NCBI GenBank assembly: GCA_022702705.1
Contig: CM040423.1
Coordinates: 39,164,392-39,228,391 of the forward strand
Source of the DNA: Papilionanthe hookeriana x Papilionanthe teres
Lineage: Eukaryota; Streptophyta; Magnoliopsida; Asparagales; Orchidaceae
Direction of reading: 5' to 3'
DNA: 64,000 nt
Below are positions 45,001 to 55,200 of this stretch, in pieces. The notes below the pieces were generated by a model. It worked only from the letters and a program-made list of their open reading frames with translations, was not told where the DNA came from and did no database searches. The first letter of the stretch is position 1. Each line of letters begins with the position of its first letter. The translations under genes were made by a program, and so were the position numbers.

Positions 45001-47625
45001 CAAGGAAAGAAATAGATAAGTTGACGCCATGAATGAGGAAATGGCCTCTCCGATGAAGAACAAGACTTGAGAACTTATGGATATACCAACAAACAAACGC
45101 AGTAATTGGTTGCAGTGGTGACCTTTAAGAAAAGCGAAGGCACATCAGCGTATTGAAAAGATCGTATACAAAGCTCGTACTCGTTGCGAAGGGATTCACT
45201 CGTGTAGGAATCGACTTCAACGAAATTTTCTCACTCGTGAGTAAAGCATCGCTCCATTAGGATGGTTTTAAAGACTAACGGTTCAATTCAATTTGGAATT
45301 AGTAGCGACTGGATGTTAAAACCGCGTTCCTACACTGGAGAGCTTCGAAGAAACCATCTACACTGGATCACCAGATGGGATAAAGACAATCGAGACTAAG
45401 GACAAGGCTCGCTTCGCCGAAAAAGCTTTATACGGATCGAAACAAAGCCTCAGTACAATGGTGACAAACGTTTTGATGAGTTTACGTCGAAGATCGGCTA
45501 TTGTCGAAGCAGCTACGATGATTACAGATATATATGAAGTGGCATAGGACAATGAAATAAGACGTACTCGCTTCTTATACGTAGATGATATGTTAAGCAA
45601 GAAGCAGTATGCGAGGAAGTCCGAAGATCAAAGGTATGCTCAATTCGAATTCGATATGAAAGACCTGGGACTCGCTACAAAGATCCTAGGAATGGAGATC
45701 GAGAGAGAGAGAAAAGGCGAACTTATTCTTATCTCGTAAGTCTTATATTCGAAAAGCTTCGCAAGCGTTCAATACGCACAAGCGCAAGCAGGTCGCAACA
45801 CCGATCGGTCAAGACTTCAAATTATCGAACTCTCAAGCACCCGAGACCTGAGTCGAAAAGAATACATGGAGGGTGTCCCCATGGCAATGGCGGCTTGGAA
45901 GCATCATGTACGGTGATGGTGTGCTAGCAGCACGTGATCTAGCCTACGCCGTCGTTGTTGTTAGCAGGTGTTCATGGCTAATCCAGGGCGGACTCATCGG
46001 GAAGCACTAAAGTCGACTCCGAGATACTTAAGAAGTACTACAGTATTTCGGGCTACTCTTTAAAAGACAGAAGGCAACGAAGAAAGCTAGTCGGTTACGC
46101 GATTCCGATTACGCTGAAGCATCGACACCAGGAAATCACCGACCGGATTCATTTTCACCGTTCTTCAGCATTGCCGAGCTGAGTCTAATCTTCAATCCGT
46201 TGTAGCTCTCTCAACTACGTAAGTTCGAGTACATCGCTGTAATCGAAGTCTATCAGGCGAAGCCATGTGGCTAAAGTGCACGGCCGAAGAGCTTGGGATA
46301 CCTCAAAAGGTGGTAGAATCGTGTTCGCGACAATCGTAGCATTATTCATCTCACTGTGACCGTGCTTTTCATGAAAGGCCCAAGCACATTGATGTGAAGC
46401 TTCATTTCGTGAGGGACGTCGTCGCCGAGCGGCTCGATATAGCTGGAGAAGATACCCATCGAGTGAGAACCCCGCTCGACATGCTCACCAAGGCGCTATC
46501 TATACGTAAGCTTCAAACATTGTTTGGACTTAACGAACTTTACCACGGCCGAGGCCCCTCCGAGTGGCGGCGCAGTGAGGAATCATCTTTGCAGAGCTTC
46601 GAAATCGAGAGTCAGCGCGAGAATCGTTATTAGTGACTCACAATTACATTTAAGACTCAGGGGCTTTCTGTATCTTCAGGCATCCCTGAGCCTTATCATT
46701 AAAGCACCTTCTTTTATATATAGAGAGGGCGAGTGAGGCCAGATCACGAGTATCGGTGAGAGCCTCAGAGAGAATTCTGTCCAAGAAAGCTCAGAGAGTG
46801 AGATTAGCTGCGGCCAGTGCAGGAGAGCGCATCTAGTGGCCTCGGGAGCCAAGAGATCCAAGATGATGAGGCTCATCTTTAGCTCTATGTATTCTCTCGC
46901 AAATATCTTGAGCAAGATCGACGACATGTTTCCCTCCCGTGGATGTAGATCCGTTTGGATCGAACCACGTAAATTGCTTGTGTTCTCTCTTGTTGTGTTT
47001 TTTTCCTTTTCTTTTCTTTGATGTTCTTCTAGCTGCGATGATTATCCCACAACAGGTAATGTAAAGATGGTATAACTGACATGGTGTTCTATAAGACACA
47101 AACCCTCTAGGATTGAATGTGTGCCTCACTATTATTAACGAGAATTGAACTCAAGAGCTTTGCAACAACCTCAAAGGTCCTTGATAACTTGACAAGTTGG
47201 CACTCAAATGTTTTATTAAGCTTACGCATTCCCCTGTTGTAATCATACATGCTCAATCGCTCTCAAGCTCAATTTATCATCATCAATTCACTAACAAAAA
47301 TACAATATCAAAAAGGTAATTGCCAGAACGAAAATGGATGATGAATAAGAACCTTGTACTCTCCACTGCCGCCGGCAGTTTCCCCTCGCTGAAAAGGAAA
47401 AGAACGTTCGGCTTCCTCCTCCGCCCCCACGATCACGCTGGCGCGCTGCCTTCGCTGGTGACGCAAGGAGAATGCCGGTAAGGGTGGAAAACGCGGGTAA
47501 ATCTGAAGCTGAAATCGGGCGATGTGGAGAGATGAAGGGCAGCAGGTTGCCGCTGCAGGGCTCTTTATGGAGACTGAGCGTGGTGGGGATCGGCTTACGA
47601 ACAAGCAGAAGGTGGAGAGAGCCAT
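28844..47625 (-). CDS. NHD1: Plastid sodium/proton antiporter, NhaD type
   Basis: Ten exons, all with matching phases: 47625-47353, 40200-40024, 39347-39219, 38028-37852, 36828-36722, 34865-34745, 34250-34189, 34100-33798, 29706-29412, 28951-28844; 583 aa. Exon 1 (91 aa) is Ser/Arg/Pro-rich without membrane segments, fitting a chloroplast transit peptide. The rest matches plant NHD proteins: ELMDSSGVCDPLCSVDE at the mature N terminus, AINHSWVAANQDTAMALAF, FFLLGAMTIVEIIDAHQGF, VLDNLTST (Asp265), NAGGSWTPIGDVTT (299-312), IDNVPLVAA (Asp486) and FMGMEKVDFFWY. About a dozen hydrophobic helices. Family role: Na+/H+ exchange at the chloroplast envelope, keeping stromal Na+ low. Length is close to Arabidopsis NHD1. 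Introns 1 and 8 (7.2 and 4.1 kb) are swollen by transposons. NHD1 and NHD2 paralogues cannot be separated here. Confidence 0.95.
29042..29218. mobile_element. MITE-A relic in NHD intron 9
   Basis: Left arm GATTTACATGCATTCCCACTC...ATGTATTTAGATG, centre TTTCATGCATAGATAAGG. The right arm is degraded. Its left edge is about 90 bp upstream (in gene sense) of exon 10. Confidence 0.55.
29225..29360. mobile_element. MITE-B relic in NHD intron 9
   Basis: TACTTTTAGTCCCGGAATC on the left and GGGACTAAAATGACAC...GATACTATTTTGAAACC on the right are arms of the second foldback family, clearest at 34340-34512. Confidence 0.5.
29799..30112. repeat. Compound duplicated microsatellite
   Basis: The order is (AC)n, GATATCTATACATATATATAC, (TA)n, (TG)n, GTTGAACAATATTTTATTAGGC, (GC)n, (AC)n, GATATCTATACATATATATAC, (TA)n, (TG)n, GTTGAACAACATTTTATTAGGC. 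A block of about 140 bp is thus tandemly duplicated, and each copy has CA and TG arms able to fold back. Long frames in it are low-complexity artefacts. Confidence 0.85.
30130..30740 (+). pseudogene. Decayed gag-like ORF, possibly DUF4283 type
   Basis: The frame carrying KWTQILTHLSELPVVPMW with RFRTPLHSS resembles the WxP...PVWxRxPxLP core of plant DUF4283 proteins found in retroelement gag regions. Downstream, a frame with GFWQKVVVEDKP resembles the next conserved block. Stops interrupt all frames. Family assignment is from memory of motif spacing only and is uncertain. Confidence 0.3.
31310..31745 (+). repeat. Degenerate ~47 bp tandem repeat
   Basis: About nine copies of a unit resembling GAATTCGTCGATTRTCGC + GATGAGGATTTGCGACACGTGGAGCC lie head to tail, with a further copy at about 32155-32205. 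Units vary from about 44 to 54 bp and have diverged. Very CpG-rich compared with the AT-rich intron around it. Confidence 0.75.
32507..32807 (+). repeat. Probable LTR (301 bp)
   Basis: Begins TGTTATGCATGG and ends TTGCACAACA (TGTT/AACA). Contains a TATAAATAGATG promoter-like element near 32644 and a leader-like CCCGAGGATGTAGGCATC. The 75 bp before it (32432-32506) are a tandem copy of the polypurine tract and LTR start, with the repeated GTGGAGATTTGTTATG. Confidence 0.55.
32811..32940. mobile_element. MITE-A partial copy
   Basis: Centre and right arm only: ATCACATAAAAAATATCACC, CATTTCATGCATAAAAAAAGTGG, CATGTATGTAAAATTTG. The left arm is missing at the LTR junction. Confidence 0.4.
33080..33250. 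mobile_element. MITE-B copy in NHD intron 8
   Basis: Foldback with TTTTAGTCCATACTAAAAG, GGGACTAAATGACCCC and GACTATTTTGACACTTTTCCCC at the right end. Same family as 34340-34512. Confidence 0.55.
33616..33782. mobile_element. MITE-A copy next to the NHD exon 8 donor site
   Basis: Centre ATCACATCAAAAATAACATT and TTTCATGCACAGGTACGG, right arm AAATACATAAGAATTGAGTGGTATGTATGTAAAT ending at 33782. The exon 8 donor is at 33797, only about 15 nt away. The left arm is truncated. Confidence 0.65.
34340..34512. mobile_element. MITE-B copy in NHD intron 6
   Basis: The left arm AAAGTCAAAATGGTCTCC...TAGTCCTACAGTATAAAAATGTC is the inverse of the right arm GACATTTTTATAGACTC...GGGACTATTTTGGCAC. Length about 170 bp, non-coding. 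This is the best preserved copy of the family in the window. Confidence 0.65.
34930..35164. mobile_element. MITE-A copy, best preserved, NHD intron 5
   Basis: 235 bp. GATTTACATACATACCAC at the left is the inverse of GGTGGTATGTATGTAAATG at the right. The arms continue through TTTACACATCTAACACCTAA / TTTAGGTGTTAGATATGTAAA and AACTTCAATTTTTACATAT. Centre TTGCATGAAAATATGTATTTCACC. The edge is 64 bp upstream (gene sense) of the exon 6 acceptor. Confidence 0.85.
36074..36157 (-). mobile_element. 3' end of an Au-type SINE
   Basis: On the minus strand this reads GACGCAATTGAGAAAAAGG, ATTCATGTAGCCGACCCCAC, TTAGTGGGATTAAGGCTTTG and ends in (TTG)n. This matches the well-known 3' half of the plant Au SINE. 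The tRNA-related 5' half is absent, as in most truncated copies. Lies in NHD intron 5, in the same orientation as the gene. Confidence 0.8.
36298..36321. repeat. Uninterrupted poly(C) run of 24
   Basis: Preceded by CCAACCCCAACCCCAACA and followed by CTCTTTTTCTC. On the minus (gene sense) strand this is a G24 run within an intron of the antiporter gene. Confidence 0.9.
38075..38293. mobile_element. MITE-A copy, NHD intron 3
   Basis: Left GATTTGCATACATGCCACTTAA, right GGGTGGTATGTGTATAAATG, internal TACGTATCTAACACATAAAC / AGATGTTAGATATGTAAATA. Left edge is 46 bp upstream (gene sense) of the exon 4 acceptor. Confidence 0.8.
39450..39850. mobile_element. Foldback repeat in NHD intron 2
   Basis: GTGTAAAAATAATGTATTGTATTT on the left is roughly the inverse of TAAATACATTATAATTTTACACC on the right. 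The ends read GGGCCCCTTTGGTTTTCTG and GGTATTCATCCAACCAGACACC. A small G-rich island (39603-39720) lies between the arms. Non-coding. Confidence 0.45.
40250..40489. mobile_element. MITE-A copy (diverged), NHD intron 1
   Basis: Left AAATTTACATAAGTAGCACACAATTC, right AAATTGTGTGCTATTATTATATAAATG, centre CCGTATGCATGAACGGTGGATTTCACG. The element starts about 48 bp upstream (gene sense) of the exon 2 acceptor. Confidence 0.65.
41066..41497 (+). repeat. copia-2 5' LTR
   Basis: 432 bp, homologous to the copia-1 LTR in reverse complement. Contains TTTTATATATAGAGAGG (TATA region) and GATCCGTTTGGATCGAACC. Confidence 0.92.
41580..41646 (+). repeat. 22 bp tandem repeat in the copia-2 leader
   Basis: Three copies of CTGAATTCGGCAATCCAG with spacers CAGG and GAGG. 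The copia-1 leader (about 19822-19880, minus strand) has a related but rearranged array (TTCGGCAATCCAGCAGG, CTCGGCAATCCATTAAG and similar), so this leader minisatellite varies between copies. Confidence 0.75.
42583..46624 (+). pseudogene. Decayed gag-pol of copia-2
   Basis: The gag start MGSAKFDIEKFTGKNDFG lies near 42583. The CCHC region (AACAAGTGTTACCACCGCC) lies near 43275. The protease-site region (GTGGATCTCGACTCGG) lies near 43440. RT remnants lie at about 45070-45740 and include the YVDDM region near 45583. The RNase H tail includes MLTKAL near 46480. Every block has indels relative to copia-1 and no frame stays open beyond about 140 codons. It cannot encode a polyprotein. Confidence 0.88.
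46625..47054 (+). repeat. copia-2 3' LTR
   Basis: 430 bp, clearly homologous to 41066-41497 but with many substitutions and small indels. The preceding polypurine tract has decayed to CAGCGCGAGAAT. Confidence 0.9.
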
Positions 47626-48769
47626 TTCCGAGCGAGATGGACAGAGCCGCTGTGGGTTTCCGGCCTCGGGCCGTGCGAATCCTGAACCTGACGGAACCGT
47701 TCAAGCCGATTTACATACAAACCACGCAATTCTTATGCATTACATAACAATTAAATTTCAGAAATTTATATATATTTCTCGAGTAAAATGATAAAATTGG
47801 ATCATTTTAATTCAAAATTATGAAAATGATAAAATAATTCTGATTATTTTAAAATTGAATTTCATAGTCTTATGTGGCAATTAATTCAACGTCAATTTAA
47901 ATGAAAATATATATTTAGTAGTTTGCAAGCATTGCATAGTCGTCTGGTTGCTTTCTGATTCGACCTGCTAAGCTTAGTTGATTTTACTCTGCTTAGTCAG
48001 CTCGATCGGTATTCTTAAGCTGTTGTTAGATTTGTAAATAGCAATGTTAGGTGTGTTTTTTTTAATAACTTATAAAATAATGATGCAAAAGATCTAAATA
48101 TATAATATAATAATTTAGTAGCACTGTTTTGAGATTGATTGAAACGAGTCAATTATTTCCACTATATTTACATGGTTGACATTCTTAAGCTCCCTTTAGA
48201 AGTTTTCTTATTCTCAATCCACAGGATTTTAAAGTAACAAAAAACAAAAAATAAAAAATAAAAAAGTGGAAATATTTCATCTTGTATCTATAATTTAAAA
48301 TGCATGGCCACGATGCATTAAAGAGCATTGCTTGTCGGGTAGGTCACTGCGAGCAATACGAGTTAACGTATCAAGATTAACACTAGTATGACTGTACTAA
48401 AGTTTCAGGAGATCTAATTTGAGTCACATTTCATATTATTGATCCGCATTTAAGAATCTGTCATACTATTTTAAACTTGTTAAATGAAACATCTCCTTTA
48501 ATTGATCCTAGTAAGATGTATATAAATGAAATACTCTCATTTTTATATTTATATTGCTCTACTTCTCCAAATAGATAGGTCAAATATGAGTACTTTTTTT
48601 TTTTGGTATAAATCGTAGATATTTTGATGTTATAGCAGCTTTAATTCACTTTATGCACATATTAACAATCTTATTTGCATATATAGATTACGAGTGTGAC
48701 CCCATTTGTTTATGTTTGTCAGATGGAAATAGTATGGCTCATTAATATTATTGTAAAATGACTTGTGGA
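47626..48769. other. Upstream region of the antiporter gene
   Basis: CpG-rich sequence continues to about 47700 (probable 5' UTR), then AT-rich DNA. A MITE-A arm fragment (GATTTACATACAAACCACGC) sits at about 47709-47728, inside the putative promoter. TATATATATTT near 47768 could serve as a TATA box on either strand but is too far and too simple to call. Confidence 0.4.
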
Positions 48770-48900
48770 TTATGATGAGTTCCACTGTGACAAGGGTTCG
48801 ATCTCCGCCGTAATGCGTGAGGGGTCGAATTAAAAGCACATAGCGCTGGGTTCTCATCATAGGCTCTGAGCGCATGGAAATCGATATTCGAGTCTCTGCC

Positions 48901-48996
<96 letters not shown>
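48770..48996 (+). mobile_element. Possible SINE followed by (TA)n
   Basis: AAGGGTTCGATCTCCGCC near 48793 has a tRNA B-box core, and the body ends GTCTCTGCCAAC directly against a (TA)n tract of about 93 bp (48904-48996). The A box is weak. A SINE with a TA-rich tail is inferred. Confidence 0.35.
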
Positions 48997-48999
<3 letters not shown>

Positions 49000-51900
49000 A
49001 TATTATATACATTGGATTATATCTTAACTAAATGTATAACATATTGCATTTTGTAAGAAAGGGTTTAGGAGATGAAGTTCTCTATGGATTTGATTTATTT
49101 ATTAATATTGCATGTTAGCAACATTTTTTTTGTGAGGTTAAAATTAGATGTCTATATCAAAAAAAAATAAGAATCAAATATTTCAACAATTGATAAAGCA
49201 CAAATTTATCTATACAAGAGATAAATTTTTATATAATCATGGGTATTGAACATCTCATGCAGAGCCTAATCATGGCATATAGAAGTACATCACATAGATA
49301 TATTTCTACTCATCTATTAATATTTACAATAATCAAATGAATGGATCCAAAAAACTATTTATGATGTTATTGGCCTAGTTGTTGTTAAAAATATAAATCA
49401 GGTAAATTGTTGTTGTAATCCAAACATTGATATTTAGGAGCCTCCAATTCTTGAAGCTCATTCAAAGATATCAATGATTATTGTATATCAACTTTTTATG
49501 ATTAAATTGTACTAATAATTCAGAATTATCTAAAGTAATAAAAATGTAACCTCAGTCTGATTGGTCTAGCATAGATTTTTACTAAGGTGATTTTCCGGCG
49601 TGCTTAGGTCCTTAGAAGGCTCCCTGACTCGAACGACGTGTAAGTCCTTTGTTGGGAGTGTTTCCAGCTTTTGTAGTTGAACAACTCTTTCTCTTCCTTT
49701 CCAGCGACATGCTCGCCACTTCAACAAGTATAAGTCTCTCATTTTAGAGCACCACTTGAAAGTCATAGGATAAAGTTTCGTTCTTTTAACCTTAGGGCTA
49801 CCAAGGTCTTCATGGACGATGCAATTCATGGGTTGCTAACCAGATATCTCTGGACGTGTTGAGTCGATTACCTTCATGACCAGGTGAAGATTCTATGGTG
49901 CCCCAAACTGGCTACCACTACATGTTAAGGATCACTCATCCCTTTCTTTGAATACCCTTATTGAGCCCTGTCACTTCCTTGACTTTTGTCGATGTCACTT
50001 CGCGAGCCTCGCTTAGCCGATAGATCGCTACTCATTTGGGATACCGTGATTTGCCCTCTGCCTTTACAACATAGTCTGGCCTTGAAGTGGTTGTATGCTA
50101 CATACCAGGTGACCTAGTTATCTCATAGGCCCGGTCGCCGATAAGTCATCATTTGTATGGGATCGTGAAAGAATCACTCTCTACCCGTACATAACAACAT
50201 GAGCTTTGATGGCATCAGGACGCTCCCGTGAGATAACCATTCTTTGATAGCCCTGTGCTAGTTATCACTATAAATGTAAGCAAAACTCTCTGTATTAAGA
50301 GTATTCTTGGGCAACTCCAAGGTGTAATTAACTAAGTGGAATATGTCTCATTGGTAGCACTCCTGACCACAAAACAGACAAACACACATGAATCTCTGGC
50401 TGTTGATAGCTTTTGTAGGCATTTTTTCACAAATATTTGGCTCAAGCTATTTCAATCTAACCTTGTTCGAGCATATGTGCTTAACCTATCCTAGAGAGGT
50501 TTGTCGCACAAAAATTCTCTACATACTCTCTTGTTTTTCCGCCATTGCCGCATGTCTTGCTTCTCTGGTTCTTCTTTTCTCTTGATCATTCACATGCCCA
50601 AGAAGAGAGACTTATTCGGAAAAGAAAAATATACGACGATGAACAAACTAGCGACGCTTTTAAAAATAAAAAGAGAAGGAAACAAAAATAAAGATCAATC
50701 AAGTTGAGAGAAGTGAGATTGTATGCTTGTAATTTTAGCTTTTCAAGAGTGAAAGAAGGGAGATAAGTTCTAGTATTCTTATTTTACAAATTCAAACTCT
50801 TTTAATTTTTAAGACTTCTGTACTTTAATTTCTCTTTCATTCAAATGATGATGTTAGCATGTTTAAGCATGCTTAGTGAGTAATTTTCTCTTTTTTTCCT
50901 TGGAATGAGGAAATAGAAGAGATGTATGAGAAGTTATTATTTTTTTTTATGGTTTTGTGTTTATTATTGTTGGATGATGATTAACTTATCATACTTAATT
51001 TACATTTCATTTTGGTCAAGCGTGATGTTTAATATTTATTAACAATACCTTCTTATTCCATGGAAAGGGGTAAGGAAGAGTATAGCTCCTGTTTGTCATC
51101 TATATATTCGATTACCTTCCACATACATTGACTTAGTGAACCATTTTAAGGAAAAACTTCTTTAATTCTTGAATAATTTTTTGCTTTCTATGTTAATAAC
51201 TGAGGACTTTCTTATAGGATTTTAACTAAATTAACATTTCAGGCTAAGACCAACATTAATAGGCTAGAACTTTTCCAAATAGAATTTATCTCGTTCTTGG
51301 TGGAATCATAACTGGACTTCAACTCCGGTACTATTGATATGCTCGTATACTTGCATGAGTCGCCAGTACTTTGCAACACTCAGAGTGTGTCAGACACCAT
51401 CGGACATTCTTCATTGACAGGCATGGGAATAAAGCCCCAACTTTATTACAAACATAAACATTCATTTAACCAAATACTTAGCAACATAATGAATGCCATC
51501 TTCCAAAGTCTTCTACAACTAATTTAGTGGTGATCAATAAATACAACTATCATAAACAACTATAAAACTAATGGATATAATCTAAGTACAAAATGACTGT
51601 GAAATATATGACAAAAATTACATCCAAATTACATAGAAATCTAAAAGAGATCACTAAAAGTAGAGGAATCAATCAGCTAGTTTTTCTTTTGGATGAACAC
51701 TTTGGAATCTTTTTAGAGAAGATGAAGTTTAAAGCATATAGATTACAATGATCAGTATTTAAACCACACACACACACTAATTAAGTGGAGATTAAGGGGT
51801 ACCATATGATTAAGCCCCTCTCAGCTTTGGTTTTGAAGCTCCATTGAAATGCAGGCATAAAAAATCTATATTTATTAGTCCATCTTTACTTTTTTAGTAA

Positions 51901-52203
51901 ATAAGGATTAGTCCAATCCAAAACACTGCAAATATTAATTAGTGTGATTAGCAGAATAATTAGAGAAAGAATACCTTGCTTTAAATGCTTAATCTCTCCA
52001 TGCAGCACGTACATTTGCATGCAAAATATATAAATATCACAAAAGCACTCTCATTATTCTTTAACAAACAGTATTAATCAAACGGTTTTACAAATCAAAC
52101 CACTTTCTAAATTACTACAATGATCAAACGTATGACTGAATAAATAATTCTTCCTCAACCATAACAATATTAATAAAATTTTCTGATGAATCTTCAGGGA
52201 GCT
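48997..52203. other. AT-rich intergenic with an unassigned lower-AT block
   Basis: From about 49550 to 50390 base composition is more balanced (CCCTGACTCGAACGACG, CATAGGCCCGGTCGCCG, ATCAGGACGCTCCCGTGAG) and may be retroelement debris, but no LTR pair, RT or known domain was found. A small frame at 50388-50585 is hydrophobic and unrecognised. The rest is AT-rich with no gene. (CA)n lies near 51765. Confidence 0.4.
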
Positions 52204-55200
52204 TCAGTTGCAGGCATACTTAATCACACCTGGTATGTGAATGCTGTAAAAATACTCATCCCAATCTATTTTCCTTGGATCGAAATAAAATATTTGATTC
52301 TCGGCATGCTTCTTTGTTGCCTTTCTCAGTCTCTCCAAGTTAAAATCATCAAAACTGCACCAAAGTTATCATCTCATTTAAACAATATCATATTCTATAT
52401 AGGCCCCAACTATTTGGATTTGATGAGACCTTATTTTTTAGCCTCAGTGTTACTAAAAGTGTCAAAAAAAGCATCCCCGAGATCTTTAAGTAGGGGCTAA
52501 AATAGCCATAAAGAAAGACTATTAGAGCTCAATTTTAAAATAGTCGGGAACTACTATTTCACTTCAATAAACTCTGGAATTAAATAACCGTGTGTGTGTG
52601 TGTGTGTGTGTGCGTCTTATATATATATATATAAATATATCTTAAAAGAATGGGCCGGGGACGTGACGTCCTCAACCCACCTTATGGGCTCAACCCCTAC
52701 TAAGTCTGGGGGCGACCCGATGTGCAAATAATTCGAGTACCACCTGGTTTAAGGCAACACTGTGCTACTAGAGGATTCGAACCCCTGAATTGAGGGGACT
52801 TACGACCTTCAAAGAGGCTGCTCTACCAACAAACCACAGAACTCAAACGTATATGTATAGAGTATTCATAACAACAGATAAAATGGAGCATACCATCCCT
52901 TGAAGAAGCAATAAGGTATATAGAGATCAATGAGCAACATCAAGAATTTGTACTTTCTGCTGAGCTCGTTGTATTTTTTTAAAAACATGCAACAAAATAT
53001 GATATTTACCAAACGCAGCATCTGGAAGAAAAAAATGAAAATAAAATTTATTGTGAGGGTATATATATATAATAATCAGCGATGGGACTAAAAAATGGGA
53101 AAAGAAGAAGAGGGACCTCTAATGGCAGCCAATATCGAAGGAACAAAAATATACGAAAAAAGGCCAATTTTTTGAAGATGGGAACTTTTCTCAGGCGGAT
53201 TTCTTTGCCATTCTTTCCAATTTGTGGGTTGTTTGAAAAGTAACGGTACCCACATTGCTCTAAAATTGAGTAATTCACTGGATTTCTTACAGAAGAGCTT
53301 ATATGATAGATGAATTCTCCTTGCTTGTTTGAGTGCGCAACAACCATGGCTATCATAGCATTTGCAACCATGTCCCCAGGAATCTGCAATTTTACCAAAT
53401 TATTTAACCATAATTACTATTTTTCAACTTAATTTCATCAAAATTAAAGCCGTTTGTATTTGAGAAATATTAAGGTACGGAATACGCATGCAGATTTGTA
53501 TGCTGATGAAGGTTATTTGAGAGGGTATTGGGGGATTGTATCTGTGTTAATGGGTTCTGTTTTCAAATATTTGCAGGTTACTGGGACCTTATTGTTAGGT
53601 TATTGAGGGTATTAACCCAAATAACACAGACATAACCCCCCAATACCCTCTCAATAACATTCATCCTCACGCAATTCTTAGTGCGGATGATGTACCTAAA
53701 TATTTTCCTTTATATTTAGGAATAATGACATACAAAGCACCTGGAATATTGATATTTACAAATCAAACATGCATTCCAGGTAATTTTTTGAACTACAGAA
53801 GTGATGCATTTACACATACCACCCTCAAATAATTGAGAATTTGATGAAAAATGAAAAATAAGGGCATGAATTTTGATGATTGAGTGAGAAGTTGACAAAT
53901 GGATGAAAAATGGTGCTTGATTTGTAAATGGTAATATTTCAGGTGCTCTATATGTAATTGCCATGAGTCATAAATCAAATTGGGTTATATATTTATTTAT
54001 AATTATAGTTTCTGATAAAATCATGAACATAAGACCTTTTTTTAGATTTATATGGGTTGTTAACTATTGCATTTTAACCATATAGCTACACATTGCCTAG
54101 AGATATCGTCCTCATTTTGCAAAGACTTTTTGATACAGGGTTCGAGGTTCCCATAAGTGCAAGACACTATAGTTTAGTGCCCATCCTGACAGCAGGACAA
54201 CACTTTCGATTAAGATTAGTCATTAATAATAGAAAATTTAACATATAATAACAATAATCTTAAGATTTTAGTTGTAAAATTTATCACTTGAAGCTTTAAG
54301 CAGATGGTGGGGTAATGGAGACAAAACCCAATAAAAATTTTATGGTTTCATCATCTCGGATCGTCGTGTTCACTCAGAGGAGGTAGTCAATCCAATATGA
54401 CAGGGAGGTACCCAACCTAATATGACAGAAGGATTTTTTGTCAGTCGTAATGAGTTGCTTCGTCCAAGAAATTCTTATAGATCTGGGGTGGATGTATGTC
54501 TAAGGGGACAAATTTAAGTCGACCTTAGCTAACTAATGGCTGTGTCAATCAATTGTACTCTTACGAATCACATCTCAAATCTTAGAAAGTTGTTGGGGAA
54601 CATACAGGCTATGACCGTGACTGTAATATAATAGTGTTATTTGGAGACCACCCGATAAGAGGGCTCTGGTCGTAACCACTGCTTCGTGCTGTCATTTGGT
54701 GGCAAATCCACATGAACAGACGACTCATACCACGTTATTGTTGGCATGCAATTACTTCTATTGTAAATATATTGGTACGTTTGATATGACATTCATTATT
54801 TGTGAGCTGAAATCAATTAAAAGTTTGTCACCCTGCTGATGGTGGATGAAATTTATTTCTAGGTTTTAGTGATTTATTTTAACTTGTATTTTAGTTCACT
54901 ATCTTTAAAATTTTGATTTATAAGATTGACCCATAGTTAAATGCACCTTCATATGGTATTTAACATTTATGTATTTATATTTGAATGGAAGCATTTAGTT
55001 TGTTGGTTTAGACCTTTAGAGTATGAGTTTTGTCGACTCATGTTCCTATAAGGAGGATCAGACTAGATGATTTGAACATGTAAATTTTCATCTTCAGGAT
55101 TTGAACATTTATCTCAAAATTACTAGACTCGTTAAGTCCAATTCTTATGAAGAGGAGGATCAGATTAGTAATGTGAAACTTATAACCATATCCTGTAGAT

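Larger units (their letters stand above)
41066..47054 (+). mobile_element. Ty1/copia LTR retrotransposon, heavily decayed (copia-2), in NHD intron 1
   Basis: LTRs lie at 41066-41497 and 46625-47054, flanked by the 5 bp duplication GGTAA (41061-41065 and 47055-47059). The 5' LTR starts TGTTATTAGTGACTC and ends TCCCACAACA. The 3' LTR start has changed to CG. ATTGGCGCCGTCTGTGGG follows the 5' LTR. It is the same family as copia-1, in opposite orientation, and antisense to the host antiporter gene. The internal region aligns with copia-1 along its length but is riddled with 1-3 nt indels. It is much more diverged than copia-1. Confidence 0.95.

Noticed and set aside
47291..47704. Alternative 137-codon minus-strand frame
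   Set aside because: Overlaps NHD exon 1 in another frame. The frame at 47625 gives a transit-peptide-like sequence that splices in phase to exon 2.
50388..50585. Small hydrophobic frame of 65 codons
   Set aside because: Membrane-like composition but no start context, homologue or neighbouring exon that I can recognise. Noted only within the intergenic entry.
52186..52500. Plus-strand open frame of 104 codons
   Set aside because: It is the antisense shadow of the last FAR exon (52354-52204, minus), which fits the family in sequence and phase.
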